Positions 58,903 through 64,000 of a stretch of DNA of 64,000 nt are shown in pieces; the stretch's first letter is position 1; each line of letters starts with the position of its first letter. The notes under the pieces are model-generated. The model saw nothing but the letters and a program-made list of their open reading frames with translations, did not search any database and was not told the DNA's origin. A program made the position numbers and the translations under genes. The DNA is from a virus: positions 1 through 64,000 of the IMG/VR virus record IMGVR_UViG_3300008108_000337. One strand, written 5' to 3'.

Positions 58903-59225
58903 ATAGTATCAACGTCTCCCTCTAATTTTATATCATCAGTATCTTCCAATTGATATTCAAAATTTTCTTTTATGAAAAATACATGAAAATCATTATTAAC
59001 TTGCTCAAATATATAATCTCTTTCTAATATAAATTGACCATTAATAAATATATCAAAACGAGAGTGTTCTTTCCTAAATGGTCTTAAATTTATATTTAAA
59101 TCTTTCATTTTTACATTTGGAAGTTTCCAAATCCAATATGAAGGATGTGAAAGGTTATGTGGAATCAGAGTATATTCATCTGGTTCGTGAACTTGTTTTA
59201 ATATTTTATTTAATTCATTTATCAT
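58899..59225 (-). CDS. Hypothetical virion-cluster protein, 108 aa
   Basis: Starts MINELNKILKQVHEPDEYTLIPHNLSH; contains FDIFINGQFILERDYIFEQVNNDFHVFF, a beta hairpin motif also present as WFRIYINGVLIPPTKYSYTG in the gp15-like protein upstream. It overlaps both neighbours by four bases. Function unknown; it may share a small structural domain with the tail-completion protein. Confidence 0.6.
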   Translation of the reverse strand: MINELNKILKQVHEPDEYTLIPHNLSHPSYWIWKLPNVKMKDLNINLRPFRKEHSRFDIFINGQFILERDYIFEQVNNDFHVFFIKENFEYQLEDTDDIKLEGDVDTI

Positions 59226-60361
59226 AATTCAATAAACTTTCCAGTTACACCAATTTCATCAGTAGATTCCAAAATATAACCTAAATCATTAATTGTAGTA
59301 ATCAAATCGGTTGGATATGTTCCACCTTCTTGCAATGAACCGGTGTTAAAATTAAAATAAATTTCATCAGTATTGTACGAACCGGTATAAGAATATTTTG
59401 TAGGTGGAATTAATACACCATTTATATAAATTCTAAACCACTGGTCATTATCAAATGAACCGATTAATTCAGGTGGTAATTTTGGTAATTCAACATTAGT
59501 TAATTTAATTGTATCTGCATCTACAAAAGTTGCCTCTTGTGAACCACGAATAGACATAAAATCAATAATATCAGAGTATTCAGTATACAAACTTTGTTTA
59601 CTTAAATTCATATTAGTACCTGTCAAATCAGTTTCTCCTGCCCAGACAATCTTTTTTGGAGAAATTTCTTTTCGTGTAGTCGATTCATTATCAAATTTTT
59701 CAGGTAAAAGATATGCATCTACTAACATAGTAAACGTTGTTCGAACAATTCGTTGTGTACCTTCACCAACATCAGTAGTATTATCAAATGAATCGATTTT
59801 TACTCTAAATTTAAACCCATTTTTATCTCCCCAGTATTCATCAGTTGCATATTGAAATGCCTCTACAATTTTATTCATGTGTTCGGTAAAATCAGTCCAA
59901 ACATTTACTTCATAAGTAATAGTAACATAATCAGGTATTGTTACATTATACATATCCACTGGTCTTCTTGCCGAAGTCATTTGTGAAAACCTATCGTATT
60001 TGTGTTTTTTAGAGTATTGTGATACCGCTGTATAAAATAAATTACGATTCATGGAAATTGCACCTGACTCATCTCTCGCTACCGAATTTCTTTTAAAAAC
60101 ACAAATTGGAATTTGAACTTGACCATTTCTATCTCTTAAAAATCCATCTTTTTTTATGGCTTTCCATCTTTCAGGATTACCATATACAACAGGTACCTTT
60201 ACCTTTTCACCCATTACCTCAACCGTAGGCATGACAGTATCTATCATGTGTTCAGCAATTGCAGAATCAATATCATACAACTTAATACCTTTATGATTTT
60301 TTGGTTCGGTTTTAAGTTGTTCTTCTCTTTTGGGGATTCTTTTTAACGGGTCTATACTCAT
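59222..60361 (-). CDS. Tail sheath stabiliser / completion protein, gp15-like
   Basis: 379 aa, longer than T4 gp15 (about 270). The core YDIDSAIAEHMIDTVMPTVEV, KVKVPVVYGNPERWKAI and DYVTITYEVNVWTDFTEHMNKIVEAFQ...FKFRVKIDSFDN follows T4 gp15. The extra C-terminal ~130 residues (from about 245) hold a beta domain with WFRIYINGVLIPPTKYSYTGS. It should cap the tail and dock with the neck. ATG overlaps the gp14-like stop by one base (TAATG). Confidence 0.78.
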   Translation of the reverse strand: MSIDPLKRIPKREEQLKTEPKNHKGIKLYDIDSAIAEHMIDTVMPTVEVMGEKVKVPVVYGNPERWKAIKKDGFLRDRNGQVQIPICVFKRNSVARDESGAISMNRNLFYTAVSQYSKKHKYDRFSQMTSARRPVDMYNVTIPDYVTITYEVNVWTDFTEHMNKIVEAFQYATDEYWGDKNGFKFRVKIDSFDNTTDVGEGTQRIVRTTFTMLVDAYLLPEKFDNESTTRKEISPKKIVWAGETDLTGTNMNLSKQSLYTEYSDIIDFMSIRGSQEATFVDADTIKLTNVELPKLPPELIGSFDNDQWFRIYINGVLIPPTKYSYTGSYNTDEIYFNFNTGSLQEGGTYPTDLITTINDLGYILESTDEIGVTGKFIEL

Positions 60362-60918
60362 TAGTAAATTCTATCCTCTATTTGTACTTGTGTTCTTCTT
60401 ACCATGTGACATGATGCAATTAAAAACATTCTAGCATCTTCAAACTCATTTGTTGTTTTATTAAAAACGGTTGGAGAACCACCGATTAATGCAGTTCTTC
60501 GTATATTATCAATTTCATAATAACTCTGGTCAAATAAAATAACATCACCGATTTCAGGATACCCGAATTGTGAGTTTTGAATTGCACCTACTGGAATTAA
60601 AGTTCCATTAATGTCTCTTAATCGTGGTAAGGTTTCGGTTCGTAATCTCATTATATTAAATCTAAATTCTGCAGTTTGAACCCTATCTGCACCGGCTTCT
60701 CCTTCGTAATTAACTCCGGGTAATTCTCTATCTACAATAGCCATTAAATTAGCAGGTGCATGCCAAACTTTACCCAACGATTCTCCATATAGATTAGTTT
60801 TAGTTTCACCAACTGATACTTTGAATAAAGTAATAGCCTGTTCCACTACATAATCAACCACTTCTTCAGCGATTGATTTAATAAAATCTAAATCTCTTGC
60901 GTTTAAAAACTTTGGCAT
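60361..60918 (-). CDS. Neck protein, gp14-like
   Basis: 185 aa. Starts MPKFLNARDLDFIKSIAEEVVDYVVEQ and contains YGESLGKVWHAPANLMAIVDRE and GYPEIGDVILFDQSYYEIDNIRR, strands typical of the T4-like gp14 neck protein. It joins head and tail with gp13. Directly follows the gp13-like gene. Confidence 0.82.
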   Translation of the reverse strand: MPKFLNARDLDFIKSIAEEVVDYVVEQAITLFKVSVGETKTNLYGESLGKVWHAPANLMAIVDRELPGVNYEGEAGADRVQTAEFRFNIMRLRTETLPRLRDINGTLIPVGAIQNSQFGYPEIGDVILFDQSYYEIDNIRRTALIGGSPTVFNKTTNEFEDARMFLIASCHMVRRTQVQIEDRIY

Positions 60919-60924
60919 ATTTTA

Positions 60925-62073
60925 TTATCCTATATAAATAGCTAATGGTACTTTACCTATAATTTTTTGTTGCTGTTCAACTATTTCTGCCTCATTAGAC
61001 ATTCTTGTTTTTCTACTTACCTCTTCCAAGTTTTCTCTTAATTGAGTAACCAAATTATCTTTTTCAGTTTGTGCTTCTGCTCTTAAAGCTGCACCATCTA
61101 AAGAAACTTCGGAACCAGGAATTGGAACTGTATTATATTTCTCTCTAATTGCACCCAACATTTCTTTTGCAAGTGCAAGAGTGTATTTTCTAATCCATTG
61201 TTTACCGACATCGTTAATTTGTGAGTAAGTTGCAAAATTATACTCAATGTTAGAGTAATCAGACATTACATTATTTCTAACAACGGTTGCACCTTCTCTA
61301 AATTCAGTATCTACATAATACTCAAACCAAAGTTCGTAATTTGAAGTTGGTAGTGGGAATATTTTTAATTTATTATTTACAATATTAAATGTATGTGCAG
61401 ATTTTCTGAATTGGTCATTGAATTCAATCGCTTGAATTCTCAACATATCTTCATAAAGAGGCATCAAAATGAATTGTGCTGCAGGTGAGAATGAACCAAA
61501 TCCAAATTCATCAATTAAGTTTAGTGTACCTTGACCTGATACTGAATACGGATCAAAGAATCTATTAATTGCTGGAGTTGCTTCATAAAATACTCTAGTT
61601 ACTGATATTCTTTCACCACCTTCAACTTCATCAGCAAAAGCTTGTAAATCATAATCTTGCACCCCCTCGAACATACTGATAGAACCTGATTTTATATCAC
61701 TTCTACCACCAACACCTGCTTGGTTTCCATACGCTTGGGAAATTTCAATTACATTATTTAATTCTGAGCCATTTACTTGTTTTCCAGTATAATTTGTACC
61801 AGTTGGTCTACCTTGTAATGCTCCGAGATTATTTCGGATATTAAATTGATTTACTTGAGCAGAATATTCAGAAACAGCCTCTTCGAATACAGCAAAAAAG
61901 TTTTCACCCTCTAATTCAATATCAATAATAGGATAGCCTAATCTTTTAGCACACCAAGATGCAACTTTTGGTGCTTCAGTTCTAAATTCAGAATCAGAAT
62001 CATAAATACCAAATGGAGTTGATGAACCAGTGATGAATGTGGCCGAGCCTGTCCAAATTCTTGCTTGAGACAT
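60925..62073 (-). CDS. Neck protein, gp13-like
   Basis: 382 aa. Contains KVASWCAKRLGYPIIDIELEGENFFAVFEEAVSEYSAQVNQFNIRN, MFEGVQDYDLQAFADEVEGG, RFFDPYSVSGQG and EFNDQFRKSAHTFNIVNNKLKIFPLP, in the order I know from T4-like gp13. C-terminus is helical (EKDNLVTQLRENLEEVSRKTRM). It sits on the portal side of the neck. Own late promoter. Confidence 0.82.
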   Translation of the reverse strand: MSQARIWTGSATFITGSSTPFGIYDSDSEFRTEAPKVASWCAKRLGYPIIDIELEGENFFAVFEEAVSEYSAQVNQFNIRNNLGALQGRPTGTNYTGKQVNGSELNNVIEISQAYGNQAGVGGRSDIKSGSISMFEGVQDYDLQAFADEVEGGERISVTRVFYEATPAINRFFDPYSVSGQGTLNLIDEFGFGSFSPAAQFILMPLYEDMLRIQAIEFNDQFRKSAHTFNIVNNKLKIFPLPTSNYELWFEYYVDTEFREGATVVRNNVMSDYSNIEYNFATYSQINDVGKQWIRKYTLALAKEMLGAIREKYNTVPIPGSEVSLDGAALRAEAQTEKDNLVTQLRENLEEVSRKTRMSNEAEIVEQQQKIIGKVPLAIYIG

Positions 62074-62105
62074 ATTTACTTTCCTCTTTTATACAATTAT
62101 ACACC

Positions 62106-62113
62106 TATAAATA
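62106..62113 (-). promoter_or_regulatory. Late-type promoter box TATTTATA for the neck operon
   Basis: Minus strand GTTTATATTTATAGGTGTATAATTG, 32 nt before the ATG, immediately after the terminator at 62126-62150. Confidence 0.6.
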
Positions 62114-62125
62114 TAAACAACAAAA

Positions 62126-62150
62126 AAAGGGAGTGAAAATCACTCCCTTT
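62126..62150 (-). terminator. Rho-independent terminator after the 117-aa gene
   Basis: Ten-base-pair stem AAAGGGAGTG / CACTCCCTTT with a 5-nt loop, followed by a T-run on the minus strand. Confidence 0.88.
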
Positions 62151-62178
62151 GTAAAAGTACCAAGATAAAAAAATGGTA

Positions 62179-62532
62179 TTAGTTTAAGTATTTTAGTTTA
62201 TATAGGGTTGAATAAATTAGAGATTCAACTTCTTGAACCGTATTATCTATAAACGCATCTTTTATTGGTCTTGTTTTTTCAATTATTTTTAGGATTTTAT
62301 TAAAATATTCAATTACTTGTTCTTTGGATTCGTATTGTTCAATCTTTGAGACATTTTTATATTTTAGAATACCATATTTACCTTGATATGACTCTGCAAG
62401 TCCATCGGCTATTCCACCAATTGATTCGTAATATCCACCTAATGCATTATGTTCTGCAAAAGATTTGGTTTGTAAGTGGAAAATGTGAACTTGATTAACT
62501 GAATGTAATAATACTGATATTAAATCTTCCAT
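62179..62532 (-). CDS. Hypothetical protein, 117 aa, helical
   Basis: Starts MEDLISVLLHSVNQVHIFHLQTKSFAEHNALGGYYESIGG. The helical arrangement with H and E residues (HLQTKSFAEHNALGGYYE) is reminiscent of Dps/ferritin-like four-helix proteins common in T4-like phages, though too short for a full one. It has its own late-type promoter (62556-62566) and terminator. Function uncertain. Confidence 0.6.
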   Translation of the reverse strand: MEDLISVLLHSVNQVHIFHLQTKSFAEHNALGGYYESIGGIADGLAESYQGKYGILKYKNVSKIEQYESKEQVIEYFNKILKIIEKTRPIKDAFIDNTVQEVESLIYSTLYKLKYLN

Positions 62533-62555
62533 TTGGTATATTCCTATTAATTTAC

Positions 62556-62566
62556 TAATAAATATA
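62556..62566 (-). promoter_or_regulatory. Late-type promoter (TATATTTATTA) for the 117-aa gene
   Basis: Minus strand GGTATATATTTATTAGTAAATTAATAGG, 24 nt before the ATG. Confidence 0.55.
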
Positions 62567-62586
62567 TACCAAAAATGTTTTACGAA

Positions 62587-62850
62587 TTATTCAACCCATT
62601 CCATAAACCCATAATCGATTGCATGGAGATAATCGGTGATATTTAAATTATCAAATCCACCTTTTAATTCGGAATCTACTTCCAAGTGTCTATGTGCAAA
62701 CTCCATTACTTCGTATAAAACACCATTATCATCTGAATTACTTACTATATAATCAAAAGTTCTATGATACTCGGGATATTCATCTACCATCTTGTATTTA
62801 AATAACCAAAACCATTTATTGAGATTAGATTCTGCAACTTCGTTTGTCAT
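62587..62850 (-). CDS. Hypothetical protein, 87 aa
   Basis: Starts MTNEVAESNLNKWFWLFKYKMVDEYPEYHRTF; acidic, helical, ends YGFMEWVE. Six bases behind the 100-aa frame. Unknown function; part of a small early operon. Confidence 0.58.
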   Translation of the reverse strand: MTNEVAESNLNKWFWLFKYKMVDEYPEYHRTFDYIVSNSDDNGVLYEVMEFAHRHLEVDSELKGGFDNLNITDYLHAIDYGFMEWVE

Positions 62851-62856
62851 TTTTGA

Positions 62857-63108
62857 TTAATTAAGATAAGAATACTGATTTGCTGCCACAATTACTTGGA
62901 GATTATTCATACATTGATTATCTGCTCGTGAAATGGCACCCCACAAGTCATTATCTACTACTGATTGTACGAAACTACCTCCTTGAAGGCCTTGACCATC
63001 TCTAGTCATCATTACTGATGCGATGATATTAATGATATGAGGATTAGTTACCTCATATTCTAAAGCAAACTCTTTTGCTGCTGATTGATATTGATTAACA
63101 ATTTCCAT
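62857..63108 (-). CDS. Hypothetical protein, 83 aa
   Basis: Start chosen at 63108 (MEIVNQYQSAAKEFALEY), because the longer frame overlaps the upstream gene. Contains NPHIINIIASVMMTRDGQGLQGGSFVQSVVDNDLWGAISRAD, a helical pattern I have seen in small T4-like phage proteins. Function unknown. Confidence 0.6.
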   Translation of the reverse strand: MEIVNQYQSAAKEFALEYEVTNPHIINIIASVMMTRDGQGLQGGSFVQSVVDNDLWGAISRADNQCMNNLQVIVAANQYSYLN

Positions 63109-63112
63109 ATTT

Positions 63113-63343
63113 TTATTTAGTATAAAATTTATAAGAGTATAAAGTACCACAATCATCATCGTCTAAGTCATCTTCTACGATTACTACTTGATTACCAACG
63201 ATTTCTTGAAGTTTGGAATGATTAACTCGTTTCCAATAACCAAATCGTAAAAAATTAGCATTAGAACCACCCACCACTTGGTCGATGTTGAATGAACCGA
63301 ATTCGGATTCGATTTTTGAGAGAGTTTCGGGAGAAAAATTCAT
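63113..63343 (-). CDS. Hypothetical protein, 76 aa
   Basis: Starts MNFSPETLSKIESEFGSFNIDQVVGG. Middle helix followed by a very acidic stretch EDDLDDDDCGTLY. Leader contains AAACCTTAAACCC, as in other early genes. Function unknown. Confidence 0.58.
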   Translation of the reverse strand: MNFSPETLSKIESEFGSFNIDQVVGGSNANFLRFGYWKRVNHSKLQEIVGNQVVIVEDDLDDDDCGTLYSYKFYTK

Positions 63344-63373
63344 AATGTTAAGGGTTTAAGGTTTAATATAAAG

Positions 63374-63381
63374 TAAATATA
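63374..63381 (-). promoter_or_regulatory. Possible early promoter -7 box TATATTTA
   Basis: TATATTTA on the minus strand 30 nt before the 76-aa gene, in the same CG-TAnATTTA context as other early promoters, but no TTTG is found 20 nt upstream. Confidence 0.35.
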
Positions 63382-63416
63382 CGAAAAAGATTTCATATAT
63401 CCTACTGTTTTATCAA

Positions 63417-63632
63417 TTATTTCGAACAATTTTTGTAATCTTCAATCAAAGAAAGTACGGTTTTAACCGAACCTTTGAAATATCCAACTTCAAAAGCAAG
63501 TTGAGAAGGAATTTCGGTAGAATAGTTCTTAGCCTCTGATTCGGCTGAGGTAATTGTTGAAGAAAGGGTAGATTCAATTCCATTTACCAATTCAATAAGT
63601 TGAGATTTGGTGAGGGTTCGGTAATTATACAT
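63417..63632 (-). CDS. Hypothetical protein, 71 aa
   Basis: Starts MYNYRTLTKSQLIELVNGIESTLSSTITSAESEAKNYS; helical, ends LIEDYKNCSK. Own early promoter at 63672-63703 and a leader with CAACCCTAAACCCCTTAAA. Function unknown. Confidence 0.58.
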   Translation of the reverse strand: MYNYRTLTKSQLIELVNGIESTLSSTITSAESEAKNYSTEIPSQLAFEVGYFKGSVKTVLSLIEDYKNCSK

Positions 63633-63671
63633 AACATTTAAGGGGTTTAGGGTTGAATTCTTATTACAATA

Positions 63672-63703
63672 CTAATTTACAAAAAAGTTTTCGTAATTCC
63701 AAA
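63672..63703 (-). promoter_or_regulatory. Early promoter (TTTG-N20-TAAATTAG)
   Basis: Boxes spaced by 20 nt on the minus strand; the -7 box is the TAnATTAG variant also seen at 23812-23843. Confidence 0.6.
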
Positions 63704-63763
63704 TGATATGTAAAAAATATTAAAAAATTTTCTAACTGATTATCAATAAGTTAGGGACATAAA

Positions 63764-63790
63764 AAAACCCCTACTATTGTAGAGGTTTTT
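63764..63790 (-). terminator. Rho-independent terminator after the fibre-like gene at the right edge
   Basis: Stem AAACCTCTAC / GTAGGGGTTT (one G-T pair) with a four-base loop and a T-run on the minus strand. Confidence 0.82.
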
Positions 63791-63797
63791 ATTTTAT

Positions 63798-64000
63798 TTA
63801 TACACAAGAACCAGATGCTACAATTAATCCGTTACTACCGGATACTTGATAGTATAATCCATCATTAACATTTCCAATAAATCCATCTGTTACAGGGTAA
63901 TGTAATCTACTATCGGTAAATATACGATTTCCAACTTCAACATTTGTTCCAGTATATACATATAAACCAATAGTTTGGTTATTTGTCAATGCAGTACATG
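63798..64000 (-). CDS. C-terminus of a structural protein (partial, 5' end outside window)
   Basis: The frame runs to the window edge: CTALTNNQTIGLYVYTGTNVEVGNRIF, then SRLHYPVTDGFIGNVNDGLYYQVSGSNGLIVASGSCV. The GLYVYTGT and YYQVSGSNG strands are like fibre or collagen-like tip domains. A TTG at 63987-63989 is not a convincing start; the gene most likely begins outside the window. Confidence 0.6.
   Translation of the reverse strand, partial: CTALTNNQTIGLYVYTGTNVEVGNRIFTDSRLHYPVTDGFIGNVNDGLYYQVSGSNGLIVASGSCV

Noticed and set aside
62179-62532. 117-aa protein as a full Dps/ferritin
   Set aside because: It is shorter than a four-helix ferritin-like protein and lacks a complete set of metal ligands; only a weak resemblance remains.
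10387-62566. TATAAATA on the plus strand read as T4 late promoters firing rightward
   Set aside because: No plus-strand genes follow them, while minus-strand starts lie at constant short distances, so the minus-strand reading (TATTTATA) is favoured.

Overview
This window looks like part of the genome of a T4-like contractile-tailed phage (myovirus) that infects a member of the Bacteroidetes, probably a flavobacterium. The T4-like call rests on recognisable tail sheath, tail tube, neck (gp13/gp14/gp15-like), hub (gp26-like), UvsX/RecA, gp32-like SSB and RNase H-like genes. The host call rests on early promoters of the Bacteroidetes sigma form (TTTG, 19-20 nt, TAnnTTTG/A/G) and on very AT-rich DNA. 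Every gene I support is on the minus strand, so transcription runs from high to low coordinates. No tRNA, rRNA, integrase, transposase or CRISPR array was seen.

Layout, in direction of transcription (right to left). 63.8-64.0 kb: the end of a gene that continues outside the window. 62.2-63.7 kb: small genes, some with early promoters. 58.5-62.1 kb: neck and tail-completion genes. 37.7-58.5 kb: about 21 kb of fibre/adhesin genes built from shared 'SGSSQ' cassettes, with two S74 chaperone ends, a delta-60 beta-propeller, a glycosyltransferase and a Hint (intein-like) protein. 24.7-37.3 kb: sheath, tube, a chaperone pair joined by a probable frameshift, tape measure, baseplate cap, LysM protein and hub. 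18.5-24.7 kb: a PhyH-like oxygenase, a string of small early genes, a HAD protein and a divergent family-A DNA polymerase. 10.4-18.4 kb: a secreted NUC1-type nuclease, more fibre genes (fibrinogen-like and C1q-like ends) and a large protein of unknown function. 5.5-10.4 kb: small accessory genes, including a duplicated three-gene block. 0-5.4 kb: the replication/recombination module (SSB, UvsX, broken RNase H, DNA methyltransferase, DnaB-like helicase).

Two promoter classes divide the genome. Early and replication genes carry the host-like promoter, often followed by a leader containing AACCTTAAA. Virion genes are preceded by TATTTATA in a longer TATATTTATA context, the exact reverse complement of the classical T4 late box; several of these lie directly after a rho-independent terminator.

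The most notable points are: (1) a chaperone ORF with no start codon that can be reached by -2/+1 slippage on a seven-T run; (2) a tail protein with a Hint domain that ends His-Asn-Lys and so should cleave rather than splice; (3) five places where a gene looks broken by a deletion or short duplication, four of them at precise joins between fragments of recognisable proteins; (4) a varied set of receptor-binding folds in a repetitive, recombination-prone fibre locus; and (5) the inverted late promoter. All functional calls come from reading the sequence; no database search was run. Coordinates of short sites were counted by hand and may be off by one.
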